Shown: piece after piece, positions 18,333-26,834 of the stretch
Layout of the letters: each line of letters opens with the position of its first letter
How positions within the stretch are numbered: the stretch's first letter is position 1
Assembly (NCBI RefSeq): GCF_900110955.1
Contig: NZ_FOFR01000032.1
Location: 1-64,000, forward strand
Source of the DNA: Lentzea xinjiangensis
Lineage (GTDB): Bacteria; Actinomycetota; Actinomycetes; Mycobacteriales; Pseudonocardiaceae
Direction: 5' to 3'
Length of the DNA stretch: 64,000 nt
The notes under the pieces: model-generated
The model's input: the letters and a program-made list of their open reading frames with translations, nothing else
What the model was told of the DNA's origin: nothing
Databases searched by the model: none
Program-made: the position numbers and the translations under genes

Positions 18333-19292
18333 CTACCCCGGCGCGACCGGCAACCCGTAGTCCACCCACGTCCGCACCACCTCGAACCCCGCCCGCTCGT
18401 ACACCCCGAGCGCACCGGTCGGGTTGGCCGAGTCCACCGACAGCCCGGCACGCTGGTAGCCCTGCGCCCTCGCCTGAGCCAGCGCGTGGCTCAGCAGGGC
18501 CGAAGCCACCCCGCGCCCGCGGTGCTCCGCGAGCGTGCCGACGTCCCCGATCCACAGCTCGCGCACGCCGGTCCTCTCCAGCACGACCGGGTAGTGCCGC
18601 GCCAGCACGAAGCCGGCCACGGCCCCGCCGGCGAGTGCCAGGAAGGAGGTCTCCGGCACGAACCGCTTGCTGTCGGTGAACGACGCGGCCCATTCCGCCG
18701 GAGTGCGTTCGACCGAGCCCCAGTGCCCCCGGAACGCCGCGTTGCTCACCTCGCGGACCTCGTCGTCGCGAGCCGCGGAGAACGGCACGACCTCGTAGGC
18801 GGACGGCACCGGGACCTGGGCGAGTGACTCGCCCAGTGCCACCTCCAGTTCGAAGGAGCGCCGGTCGGCGGTGAAGCCGAGCTCCTCGACCAGCGCGATG
18901 TGGCCCGCCGAACGGCTTTCGACCATGGTGCACACGTCGAGTGGCATCGCCGGGTGGCGGGCGAGGTGCAGCTCTCGCGCCATCGCCACGAGGCGCGTCA
19001 GCAGTTCACGGCCGATGCCCTGCCTGCGGAACCGCGGGTGCACCGCCCCGTCGAGGCGGACGCGGTGCGTGCCGACGGGTGCCCCGCGGAGCACGACCAG
19101 GCCGTAGGCCGCGAGAACGCCGGACGCGACGACGGCGGCCGACCCGCCGGGCAGGTCGGTCTTGGCGAACGACGCGGCGAAGTCCTCTTCGGACAGCAGG
19201 TCGCCGGTGTCGTCCGCCGCCTCGGCCGCGGTGTGCAGCGCGGCCACCTCGGGGATGTCCGCCGTCGTGAGAGCGCGCCACACGAGTTCCAC
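18333..19292 (-). CDS. Tandem GNAT acetyltransferase
   Basis: 319 residues from GTG 19292. Two GNAT domains in one chain, each with an acetyl-CoA pyrophosphate loop: PRFRRQGIGRELLTRLVAMA in the first and LAEHRGRGVASALLSHALAQA in the second, the latter followed by NPTGALGVYERAGFEVV. The layout resembles mycothiol synthase and related double-GNAT enzymes, but the sequence is not close enough to name a substrate. The same frame stays open upstream to 20207, antisense to the methyltransferase gene; that part is not coding. Confidence 0.85.
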   Translation of the reverse strand: MELVWRALTTADIPEVAALHTAAEAADDTGDLLSEEDFAASFAKTDLPGGSAAVVASGVLAAYGLVVLRGAPVGTHRVRLDGAVHPRFRRQGIGRELLTRLVAMARELHLARHPAMPLDVCTMVESRSAGHIALVEELGFTADRRSFELEVALGESLAQVPVPSAYEVVPFSAARDDEVREVSNAAFRGHWGSVERTPAEWAASFTDSKRFVPETSFLALAGGAVAGFVLARHYPVVLERTGVRELWIGDVGTLAEHRGRGVASALLSHALAQARAQGYQRAGLSVDSANPTGALGVYERAGFEVVRTWVDYGLPVAPG

Positions 19293-19376
19293 GCGACCGA
19301 AGCTACGGGGAGGTGGTGCCACCACCAACCGAATATCGCCTTGCCCCCGGCGGGCCGGAAAGCCATCCTGCGTGTG

Positions 19377-20132
19377 ATGACGACACCGGAGATCACGCCG
19401 CTGCACCAGGACCTCACCTTCCACGGACCGCTGTCGGAGGAACGGGCCGCCCGCCTGATCCGCTCGCTGCTGCCGCTCGACGGCGGGCACGTGTTCGACG
19501 CCGGGTGCGGCTGGGCGGAGTTCCTGCTGCGCGTCCTCGAGGCCGCGCCGTCCGCCACCGGCACGGGTGTCGACCTCGACGCCGAGGCCATCGCGCACGG
19601 CCGGGCCAACGCCGAAGCCAGGGGGCTCGCAGCGCGCGTCAGCCTCGAGGTGGGCGACGTGGCCCAGTGGCAGCTCGGCGGGCCGGTCGACGTCGTCGTG
19701 GTGAACGGCGCCAGCCAGGTGTGGGGCGGAGATCCGTTGCAGTACACGGCGAACGCGCTCACGGCCGTGCGGGGGCTGCTGCGACCGGGTGGGAAGTTGT
19801 TGCTGGGCGAGGGTTTCTGGGAACGCGAGCCGACCGCGGACGAGCTGGCCGCGATGCCGATCCCGCGCAACCAGTACAGCTCCCTGGCGGACCTGGTCGA
19901 CCTGGCGCACACGCACGGGTACCGGCTGCTCGCGGTGGAACAGGCGAGCCTCGACGAGTGGGACGTGTTCGAGAACGGGCACGCCCTCGCGCGGGAGCGC
20001 TGGCTGCGCGAGCACCCGGACGCCGAGCACGCCGCGGAGATCAGGGCGAGGGCCGACGCGCACCGCACCTACCGCTTGCGCGGATGGCGCGGCACGCTCG
20101 GCCTCGCGTACCTGACGTTGCAGGCTCCCTGA
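19377..20132 (+). CDS. SAM-dependent class I methyltransferase
   Basis: 251 residues from ATG 19377. SAM-binding motif I HVFDAGCGWAEFLL, acidic loop GTGVDLDAEAI, motif post I DVVVVNGASQVWGG and LRPGGKLLLGEGFWE. Small-molecule methyltransferase of the UbiE/cyclopropane-synthase-like group; substrate not evident. Its 3' end abuts the first of two minus-strand tRNA genes (stop ends 20132, tRNA ends 20133). Divergent from the GNAT gene. Confidence 0.85.
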   Translation: MTTPEITPLHQDLTFHGPLSEERAARLIRSLLPLDGGHVFDAGCGWAEFLLRVLEAAPSATGTGVDLDAEAIAHGRANAEARGLAARVSLEVGDVAQWQLGGPVDVVVVNGASQVWGGDPLQYTANALTAVRGLLRPGGKLLLGEGFWEREPTADELAAMPIPRNQYSSLADLVDLAHTHGYRLLAVEQASLDEWDVFENGHALARERWLREHPDAEHAAEIRARADAHRTYRLRGWRGTLGLAYLTLQAP

Positions 20133-20204
20133 GAACCACGACCGGGCTCGAACCGGCGTCCTCCCGGATGAGAGCCGGGTGCTCCACCACTGAGCTACGT
20201 GGTC
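20133..20204 (-). tRNA. tRNA-like gene, anticodon CTC (Glu) by loop position, atypical body
   Basis: 72 bases folding as a full cloverleaf: acceptor GACCACG/CGTGGTT (G1-U72 wobble), U8-A9, D-arm GCTC...GAGC, anticodon stem CCCGG/CCGGG with 7-base loop CTCTCAT, T-arm GCCGG TTCGAGC CCGGT, discriminator C. No CCA encoded. By position the anticodon is CTC, reading GAG (Glu), but the body does not look like the usual actinobacterial tRNA-Glu and the D-arm is of the Ala/Val-like GCTCAGTGGT type. Six bases separate it from the second tRNA-like gene. Confidence 0.7.
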
Positions 20205-20210
20205 CACGCG

Positions 20211-20283
20211 TCCGGCCGACCGGGCTCGAACCGGCGTCCACCCGGTCCCAGAGCCGGGCGCTCTACCACTGAGCTACAACCGC
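20211..20283 (-). tRNA. tRNA-like gene with 8-base anticodon loop
   Basis: 73 bases. Acceptor GCGGTTG/CGGCCGG with a G1-G72 mismatch and two G-U pairs, U8-A9, D-arm GCTC...GAGC, anticodon stem CCCGG/CCGGG enclosing an 8-base loop CTCTGGGA, T-arm GCCGG TTCGAGC CCGGT, discriminator A. If U33 is the second loop base the anticodon is CTG (Gln); if the fourth, GGG (Pro). Shares most of its body with the neighbouring tRNA-like gene, indicating duplication. Only 18 bases after the stop of the unknown 447-residue protein gene, so probably on its transcript. May be non-canonical or decayed. Confidence 0.55.
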
Positions 20284-20301
20284 ACGCGGTACCAGCATCA
20301 C

Positions 20302-21645
20302 TCAGCCGCTCGCGTCCTGTCCACCGAATACCCGGGTCGACAGCGGCTTGCCGCTGAACACCCGTGCGCGGCGCAACACCATGGCCCACACCGGATCCGA
20401 CACCGTGACGCCGTGCACGAGCTCCGGGGTCGGCCGGAAGCGCGCGATCGCGCGGTGCGTCCGCGGTGCCGTCCACCCGGAACGTTCCGGATCGACGCGC
20501 TCCTCACGGCACGCCGCCTCCACGTCGGCACGCGTGCAGGTCGCCGTGCCGTCGAGCACCTCCCAGGGCAACGGCAGACGTGACCACACCGCGGTGTCCG
20601 GGTGCAGGCCACCGCCCACCTCCCGGTGCCACGCGGCGAGGTCGGCGGCCATCACGCGCATGACCTTGCCCGGCCACGCCTCCGCGATCAGCGAGGTCAG
20701 CCCCGCCGCGTGCAGCGAGGTGATCCAGCCGCTGCGCGCGGCGTTGTAGGCGCCCGCCAACGCGTTCCACGTCGACGAGTCGACACCGCCTCGCACGACC
20801 ATGGTCGCCCGGTCGATCTCGGACGAACGCCACAGCTCGGCCAGGAGCGCGGCCACCGACCTGGTCGCCGCGGACCACCTGCCGAGCAGCTCGCCGAGCT
20901 GGTCGGGCCGCAGCCGGCGCAGGACGTCCCACGTCGGGCAGGCCAGCGCGATCATCTCCCAGTCGGTGCCGCGGTGGGCCTTGCAGCGCGCGAACAGGAC
21001 GTCCGCCACCTGGTCGAACGGGTTCTCGCGGCCCGCGAGCGAGAACTCGCGGCGCAGCTTGCGCCGCGCGGTGTAGTAGGCGACGAAGCACGCCGCGTCG
21101 ACGTCCGCGCGGAACCGGTCGCTGTCGATCGCACCGGCGAACCCGGCCGACGCGAGCAGCGTCATGCGGCGCATCACCTGCATGCGTTCCAGGCGGCCCG
21201 CCTTCGCGGAAAGCCGGCGCAGCACGCGGAAGCGCCGGTTGTACTGGCGCTTCGACAGCTCGATGCCCGCGGCGGCCCGCGCCGTCCGGTTGAGCCGGTC
21301 GGCGAGGAAGTCGGTGTGCTCCGGGTCCCAGTCGATCTCCGCGCCGGCCAGCGCCGCGAACTCCAGCACGGAGATCGGGTCGTCGGGGTCGACGACGGCA
21401 CCGTCCACCCCGAACACCACGCGGGCCGCCTCGACCTGGCGCGCGGCCCCGACCGGGCGGGCGTAGTCGGCGTTCATCCCGGAGAAGCCGAGCCAGCGGT
21501 GCGCGTGCGACGCCACGGCGTCGACCACCGCGCGCTCACGCCGCGTCAGCTCCGGCTGCGCCTCCAGCACCAGGACGGCCACGTCCTCCGGGCGCAGCCG
21601 TGCGTCGAGCGAGTCGTACAAGCGGTCCAATGCGTCCACGCACAC
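20302..21645 (-). CDS. Unrecognised 447-residue protein upstream of twin tRNA-like genes
   Basis: 447 residues from GTG 21645 (GTG 21639 also possible); no clear ribosome site. No signal peptide or membrane helix. Predominantly helical and rich in Arg and Trp, with basic stretches (RQYNRRFRVLRRLSAKAGRLERM near 150-175, YYTARRKLRREFSL near 212) that could contact nucleic acid. I do not recognise a family or motif. The gene runs straight into two tRNA-like genes on the same strand (gap 18 bases), which suggests a shared transcript and a possible functional link. Confidence 0.75.
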   Translation of the reverse strand: MCVDALDRLYDSLDARLRPEDVAVLVLEAQPELTRRERAVVDAVASHAHRWLGFSGMNADYARPVGAARQVEAARVVFGVDGAVVDPDDPISVLEFAALAGAEIDWDPEHTDFLADRLNRTARAAAGIELSKRQYNRRFRVLRRLSAKAGRLERMQVMRRMTLLASAGFAGAIDSDRFRADVDAACFVAYYTARRKLRREFSLAGRENPFDQVADVLFARCKAHRGTDWEMIALACPTWDVLRRLRPDQLGELLGRWSAATRSVAALLAELWRSSEIDRATMVVRGGVDSSTWNALAGAYNAARSGWITSLHAAGLTSLIAEAWPGKVMRVMAADLAAWHREVGGGLHPDTAVWSRLPLPWEVLDGTATCTRADVEAACREERVDPERSGWTAPRTHRAIARFRPTPELVHGVTVSDPVWAMVLRRARVFSGKPLSTRVFGGQDASG

Positions 21646-21699
21646 CAGAGCACCACGCCGGTCCAGCGGTTTTCCGGAGTTGCCCTACTCTTGCCAACC

Positions 21700-22428
21700 G
21701 TGCTGGTGCTGCTTCCCCCGTCGGAGACCAAGGCGATCGGCGGCGAGGGCCCGCCGCTCGACCTCGGCGCGCTGTCGTTCCCCGAGCTCACCCCCGTGCG
21801 CGACAAGCTGGTGTCCGCGCTGGTCGACCTCGCGAAGGACGTCCCGGCGAGCATCGAGGCGCTCGGGATCTCCGAACGCCAGGCCGACGAGGTGCACCGC
21901 AACGCCGCCCTGCGCACGTCGGCGACGACGCCCGCCCTCCTGCGCTACACCGGCGTCCTCTACGACAACCTGGACTTCCCGTCGCTCAAGAAGGCCGGAA
22001 AAGACCGCGCCCGTCGGCGGCTCGCCATCGCGTCGGCGCTGTTCGGAGCGGTGCGCGGCGGCGATCCGGTGCCCGCGTACCGGCTGTCCGGCGGCACCAC
22101 CCTGCCGTCCCACGGCAGCCTGCGCACGGTGTGGAAGCCGGTCCTGGAGCCGCTGCTCGCGAACCTCGACGAGTTCGTCGTCGACCTGCGTTCGGGCGCC
22201 TACTCGAGCCTCGCGAAGATCCCGCACGCCGTCGTCGTCCGGGTGGTCACGAGCGAGGGCAGGGTCGTCAGCCACTTCAACAAGGCCCACAAGGGGCTGC
22301 TCGCGCGGGCCATCGCCACCGCCGCCACCGAGCCGAGCGACCTGAAAGGCCTGGTCAGGCTCGCGGAGAAGGCCGGGATTCGGCTCGTGCCGACCGGCGA
22401 GAAGACCGCGGACCTGATCACCGGTTAA
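21700..22428 (+). CDS. yaaA: YaaA family peroxide-stress protein
   Basis: 242 residues from GTG 21700 (in-frame TTG 21691 is an alternative). N-terminal LLPPSETK is the hallmark of the YaaA/DUF328 family; also YRLSGGTTLPSHGSLRTVWK and VVSHFNKAHKGLLARAI. In E. coli YaaA lowers intracellular iron under peroxide stress and binds DNA. Divergent from the unknown protein gene, 54 bases apart. Confidence 0.9.
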   Translation: MLVLLPPSETKAIGGEGPPLDLGALSFPELTPVRDKLVSALVDLAKDVPASIEALGISERQADEVHRNAALRTSATTPALLRYTGVLYDNLDFPSLKKAGKDRARRRLAIASALFGAVRGGDPVPAYRLSGGTTLPSHGSLRTVWKPVLEPLLANLDEFVVDLRSGAYSSLAKIPHAVVVRVVTSEGRVVSHFNKAHKGLLARAIATAATEPSDLKGLVRLAEKAGIRLVPTGEKTADLITG

Positions 22429-22505
22429 TTCGGTTGCGCGCTTCAGGGGCGGCCGGGCAAGCTCCACCGCAGCCGAAGCGCGGCGTTGAGGAACGAGGAG
22501 GTGCG

Positions 22506-23594
22506 TTGTGTCAGAGCCTGTCGACGGACGTGGCACCGCGACCCGTCCCTCCGCCCCTCGCGCCTGATCAGCACCGTTTGATCGCAGAGCGCCTGTGGGG
22601 CGGTCACCTCCACTTCCCGGGAGACCCCACCGTGCGCGAGCACGACCTTTACGAGCGTTACGAATCCTCTTTCGACGACGACGCCGATCTGATGCGTCGC
22701 AAGGGAAAGCGCGGCAAGAACAGCGATGCGGGGCCCACCCGCCGCGGCCGCATGACAGAAGAAGAAAAGCTGCGGATCGCCCGCCTGCGCGAGGACCAGC
22801 TCAGCACCGCGGACACCCCCGAGGACGGCGACCGCTGGTCCACCTGGGGCGACGCCGAGCAGGGTCCCGCACCGCACCCGAGCTGGCTCGTCACCGAACT
22901 GGCCGCGGTCGACCGCGAGCTGGGGATCGTGAAGACCGGCAAGGAGGCGGACGTCTTCCTGCTGGAACGCGCGATCGGCGAGAAGGCGTGCCTGCTCGCG
23001 GCCAAGCGCTACCGCAGCAACGACCACCGGATGTTCCACCGCGACGCGGGGTACCTGGAGGGTCGCCGGCTGAAGAAGTCCCGCGAGACGCGGGCCGTCC
23101 AGAACCGCACCGCGTTCGGGCGCAACCTGATCGCGGAGCAGTGGGCGGTCGCGGAGTTCGCCGCGCTCGCCAGGCTGTGGCGGATCGGCGCACCCGTGCC
23201 GTACCCCGTGCAGCGCAGCGGCACCGAGCTGCTGCTGGAGTTCATCGGTGACGACGAGGGCAACGCCGCCCCGAGGCTCGCGCAGGTCCGTCCCGGCGAG
23301 GACGAGCTGCTCGACCTGTGGCGCCAGCTCGTCGGCACGTTGACGACGCTCGCGGAGGCGGGCCTCACCCACGGCGACCTGTCCGCGTTCAACCTGATGG
23401 TCCACGACGGCAGGCTGGTCATGATCGACCTGCCGCAGGTGGTCGACCTCGTCGCGAACCCGCGCGGGGCCGAGTTCCTCGACCGGGACGTCCGCAACAT
23501 CTGCGGGTGGTTCGCCGCGCGCGGCCTCCCGCCGGAGATCGGCGACCCGTCCGCGCTGGTGGAGACGCTGCTGGACGTGGCGGGCACGTCCTGA
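22506..23594 (+). CDS. RIO-type serine kinase
   Basis: 362 residues from TTG 22506, preceded by GAGGAGG (22495-22501). N-terminal about 135 residues are charged and probably disordered. The RIO1-like kinase domain has IVKTGKEADVFLLE (nucleotide-binding loop), AAKRYR (Lys), catalytic LTHGDLSAFNLMV and metal-binding MIDLPQVVD. RIO kinases of bacteria are poorly characterised; in eukaryotes and archaea the family acts in small-subunit ribosome maturation. Followed by a strong hairpin terminator. Confidence 0.9.
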   Translation: MCQSLSTDVAPRPVPPPLAPDQHRLIAERLWGGHLHFPGDPTVREHDLYERYESSFDDDADLMRRKGKRGKNSDAGPTRRGRMTEEEKLRIARLREDQLSTADTPEDGDRWSTWGDAEQGPAPHPSWLVTELAAVDRELGIVKTGKEADVFLLERAIGEKACLLAAKRYRSNDHRMFHRDAGYLEGRRLKKSRETRAVQNRTAFGRNLIAEQWAVAEFAALARLWRIGAPVPYPVQRSGTELLLEFIGDDEGNAAPRLAQVRPGEDELLDLWRQLVGTLTTLAEAGLTHGDLSAFNLMVHDGRLVMIDLPQVVDLVANPRGAEFLDRDVRNICGWFAARGLPPEIGDPSALVETLLDVAGTS

Positions 23595-23603
23595 GGCGCG
23601 GAC

Positions 23604-23637
23604 GCGCGCGGCCGTGTCCAACGACACGGCCGCGCGC
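23604..23637 (+). terminator. Hairpin terminator after the RIO kinase gene
   Basis: 15-bp perfect stem (GCGCGCGGCCGTGTC and its complement) with a 4-base loop CAAC, 9 bases after the stop. No T-run, as usual for high-GC actinomycete terminators. Confidence 0.75.
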
Positions 23638-23645
23638 GCACCGGA

Positions 23646-23674
23646 TTGGCATAGATCAGCTAGACTGTTAATGC
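23646..23674 (+). promoter_or_regulatory. Probable housekeeping promoter of the DEAD-box helicase gene
   Basis: TTGGCA (23646-23651) and TAATGC (23669-23674) separated by 17 bases, in the only AT-rich patch before the helicase. It implies an untranslated leader of about 135 bases, which is consistent with post-transcriptional control seen for cold-shock helicase genes elsewhere; that last point is inference. Confidence 0.5.
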
Positions 23675-23816
23675 ACCGATGAAGGCTTGACCGCCGTTGA
23701 CCGGTGCGTCCACCCACTCATTCAGGCGTGACCACCACGCCGGGCTCGTCCTTGTGAACTGGCACCGCGGTAAGCGCGGGGCAGCCTTGAGACGTGCCAT
23801 GTCTCGGAGGTTTGTT

Positions 23817-25346
23817 TTGCCGACTATGTCCGAAGGTCGTTCCGAGCGCTCTTTCAGCCGCAGGCCGCGGCGCCGCTCGGGCCGCCAGGGCAACTCCTCG
23901 CGTCCGCAGCAGCGGGTCGAGGAACCGATCGTCGCCGAGCACTTCGAGAGCACGCTGCCGGAAGGCCCGCTGCCCTCGTTCGCCGAACTCGGCTTGGCCG
24001 ACGCGCTGATCAAGTCGCTCGTCGCCAACGAAATCACCGAGCCGTTCCCCATCCAGGCGGCCACCCTGCCCGACGCGATGTCGGGCCGGGACATCCTCGG
24101 CCGGGGCCAGACGGGCTCCGGCAAGACGCTGGCGTTCGGCCTCGCGATGCTGACCCGCCTCGCGGGCGGCCGCTCGGTGCCGCACAAGCCGCGCGGACTG
24201 ATCCTCGTGCCCACCCGCGAGCTCGCGATGCAGGTGGAGACGGCTCTCACGCCGCACGCCCGCGCGCTGGGCCTGTGGTGCCGCGTGGTCGTCGGCGGCA
24301 CGTCGTTCCCCCGCCAGATCGACCACCTGCGGCGCGGCGTCGACCTGCTGATCGCCACGCCGGGTCGTCTGTCCGACCACGTCCGCCAGGGGACCTGCGA
24401 CCTCTCCGAGGTCGAGATCACCGCGCTGGACGAGGCCGACCAGATGGCGGACATGGGCTTCATGCCCCAGGTCCGCGCGATCCTCGACCTGACCCCGCAG
24501 GACGGCCAGCGCCTGCTGTTCTCCGCGACGCTCGACGGCGACGTGGACAAGCTGGTCCGCCAGTACCTGCACAACCCGGTGACGCACTCGGTGGCCCCGG
24601 CCACGGCGAGCGTCACGACGATGGAGCACCACCTGCTGTTCGTGTCCGCTGAGGACAAGCAGAACGTGGTGACCGAGGTGGCCGCGCGCGAGGGCCGCAC
24701 GATCATGTTCGTGCGCACCAAGCACCACGTCGACCGCCTGGCCAAGAAGCTGCGCTCGGTCGGCGTCAACGCCGGCGCGTTGCACGGCGGCAAGGCGCAG
24801 AGCGCGCGCACGCGTGTGCTCGGCGAGTTCCGCGAGGGCACCATGCCGGTCCTGATCGCCACGGACGTCGCCGCGCGCGGCATCCACGTCGACGACGTCT
24901 CACTGGTCGTCCACGTCGATCCGCCGGCGGACCCGAAGGACTACCTGCACCGAGCGGGCCGCACGGCTCGCGCGGGCCAGTCCGGCACGGTCGTCACGCT
25001 GGTCACGCACGACCAGCGCCGCGCCGTCCAGGGCATGGCCGCCCGCGCCGGCATCCACCCGGAGAGCACGAAGGTGCGCCCCGGTGACGACGACCTGATC
25101 CGCATCACCGGAGCCCGCACCCCGAGCGGCGAGCCGATCGTGGAACGCGAGAAGCCCGCCCGCCGCAGTGGCGGCACCGGCCGTCGCTTCGGCGCACCGG
25201 CCACCGCCGGCCGCGGCGGCTCCGGCCGTCGCTCCGAGGGCGGCGAGTTCCGCGGTGGTCCGCGTCGTGCGGAGCGTTCCGAGGGTGGTCGCACCTTCGG
25301 CCGCACCGAACGCACCGGGCGTCCGCGCCGGGCACCGCAGCACTGA
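23817..25346 (+). CDS. DEAD-box RNA helicase
   Basis: 509 residues from TTG 23817, which has GGAGG (23806-23810) 6 bases upstream; ATG 23826 and ATG 23799 are in frame. All helicase motifs are visible: Q motif (FPIQAATLP), GRGQTGSGKT, PTRELA, TPGRL, a DEAD-box variant DEAD (LDEADQM), SAT, ATDVAARGIHV and HRAGRTAR. C-terminal tail of about 80 residues is Arg/Gly-rich, a common RNA-binding extension. Likely unwinds structured RNA; group resembles DeaD/RhlE cold-shock helicases. Confidence 0.93.
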   Translation: MPTMSEGRSERSFSRRPRRRSGRQGNSSRPQQRVEEPIVAEHFESTLPEGPLPSFAELGLADALIKSLVANEITEPFPIQAATLPDAMSGRDILGRGQTGSGKTLAFGLAMLTRLAGGRSVPHKPRGLILVPTRELAMQVETALTPHARALGLWCRVVVGGTSFPRQIDHLRRGVDLLIATPGRLSDHVRQGTCDLSEVEITALDEADQMADMGFMPQVRAILDLTPQDGQRLLFSATLDGDVDKLVRQYLHNPVTHSVAPATASVTTMEHHLLFVSAEDKQNVVTEVAAREGRTIMFVRTKHHVDRLAKKLRSVGVNAGALHGGKAQSARTRVLGEFREGTMPVLIATDVAARGIHVDDVSLVVHVDPPADPKDYLHRAGRTARAGQSGTVVTLVTHDQRRAVQGMAARAGIHPESTKVRPGDDDLIRITGARTPSGEPIVEREKPARRSGGTGRRFGAPATAGRGGSGRRSEGGEFRGGPRRAERSEGGRTFGRTERTGRPRRAPQH

Positions 25347-25359
25347 TCCGTACACCGTG

Positions 25360-25393
25360 AAGGCCGCCTCCCCGCTGCGGGGAGGCGGCCTTT
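25360..25393 (+). terminator. Terminator after the helicase gene
   Basis: Long perfect inverted repeat (arm AAGGCCGCCTCCCCGC) ending in TTT, 14 bases past the stop. It also sits downstream of no minus-strand gene end until 25578, so it may serve both directions. Confidence 0.85.
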
Positions 25394-25577
25394 GCCGTGT
25401 GTGGGGCCGGTGGCCCGTGCATCGTGTGGCGGGTGTTGTTCACGGACGTGGCGCCCGCCCGAAGCGGCCCGGCCGACGTGGCAGCCGCTACCCAGACGCA
25501 GGCAGCCCGCACATCACCCGGCAGGCGCCGCCCACGGACGTGGTACCGGCCGAACTGCCCCTCAAGCGACTACGCGC

Positions 25578-26783
25578 TCACTCCGCGGGCGCGATGCCGG
25601 CCACCGGCCCGACCACGATGATCGCCGGCGGGCGGATCTGCTGCGCCTCCATGTCGGCGGCCAGCGAGTCCAAAGTGGACCTCAGCACGCGCTGGGACGC
25701 CGTGCTGCCTTCCTGGACCACGGCGACGGGGGTGGAGCCGGGACGGCCCTGCATCAACGCCGTGGCGAACGCACCGGCGCGTTCGACTGCCATCATCAGC
25801 ACGACGGTGCCTTGCAGGCGTGCGATTGCGGGCCAGTCGACGAGAGAGCGCGGGTCGTCCGGGGCGACGTGGCCGGAGACGACTACCACCTCGTGCGCCA
25901 CGCCTCGGTGCGTCACCGGCACACCGGCCAGGGCCGGCACACCGAACGCCGACGTCACGCCTGGCACGACGGTCACCGGGATGCCTGCCTCCGCACACGC
26001 CAGCAGCTCCTCGAAGCCGCGCCCGAAGACGTACGGGTCGCCGCCCTTCAGGCGGACGACGAACTTCCCCTCCTTGGCGCGGTCGACCAGCGTCTGGTTG
26101 ATGAACTCCTGTGTGGCCGCACGGCCGTACGGGATCTTCGCCGCGTCCACGACCTCGACGTGCGCGGGCAGTTCTTCCAGCAGTTCGCGCGGTGCCAGGC
26201 GGTCGGCCACGACCACGTCGGCGTGGGCCAGCAAGCGCTTGCCCTGCACGGTGATCAGCTCGGGGTCGCCGGGACCGCCGCCGACCAGCGCGACACCGAC
26301 CGGCGGCGTGGCCTGGTCGGCGATGCGGCCGTCGCGCAGCGCCGCCACGAGGCCGTCGCGCACCGAGGCCGAACGGCGGTGCTCACCGCCCGCCAGCACG
26401 CCGAGCAGCATCCCGTCGTGCGTGCCGGTGGCCGGTGTCACGGCCGTGCCCTCGACCGCGATGTCCGCGCGCACGCAGAACACACGCTGAGACAGCGCCT
26501 CTTCGCCGATCTGTGCGTTGACCTCGATGTCCGACGTGCAGGCCAGCACGTACCACGCGCCCTCGACGTCACCGGCCTCGTAACGGCGCCGGTGCCACGT
26601 CAGCTCTCCCGCGTCGACCATGCCCTGCACGGCGGGGGTCACGGACGGCGACACGAGATCGACGACGGCGCCGGACGCGATCAGGCGGGGCAGGCGGCGC
26701 TGCGCGACCGTGCCTCCGCCGACCACGAGGACGCGCCGGCCCCGCAGGTCGAGGCCGGCCAGGTAGTGCTGTTCAAAGGGCAT
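25578..26783 (-). CDS. cysG: Siroheme synthase-like fusion: precorrin-2 dehydrogenase/uroporphyrinogen-III methyltransferase
   Basis: 401 residues from ATG 26783 (ATG 26795 also possible). N-terminal about 150 residues carry an NAD-binding motif LRGRRVLVVGGGTVAQRRL, as in the CysG/Met8 precorrin-2 dehydrogenase. From about residue 160 the uroporphyrinogen-III C-methyltransferase follows: VALVGGGPGDPELIT, KIPYGR, RLKGGDPYVFGRGFEE, VPGVTSAFGVPAL, PVTHRGVAHEVVVVSGH. It makes precorrin-2, the branch point of siroheme and cobalamin. Separate from but close to the cobalamin operon. The C-terminal chelatase helix region of the N-module looks shortened compared with E. coli CysG (457). Confidence 0.93.
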   Translation of the reverse strand: MPFEQHYLAGLDLRGRRVLVVGGGTVAQRRLPRLIASGAVVDLVSPSVTPAVQGMVDAGELTWHRRRYEAGDVEGAWYVLACTSDIEVNAQIGEEALSQRVFCVRADIAVEGTAVTPATGTHDGMLLGVLAGGEHRRSASVRDGLVAALRDGRIADQATPPVGVALVGGGPGDPELITVQGKRLLAHADVVVADRLAPRELLEELPAHVEVVDAAKIPYGRAATQEFINQTLVDRAKEGKFVVRLKGGDPYVFGRGFEELLACAEAGIPVTVVPGVTSAFGVPALAGVPVTHRGVAHEVVVVSGHVAPDDPRSLVDWPAIARLQGTVVLMMAVERAGAFATALMQGRPGSTPVAVVQEGSTASQRVLRSTLDSLAADMEAQQIRPPAIIVVGPVAGIAPAE

Positions 26784-26834
26784 GCGTAGAAGCATCCACA
26801 CCGGATCCGCCGTGTCCAGCCGAAGGGAACATGG

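Noticed and set aside
18333-20207. 624-codon frame suggesting a much longer acetyltransferase
   Set aside because: The extra part lies antisense to a clear methyltransferase gene and part of a tRNA gene.
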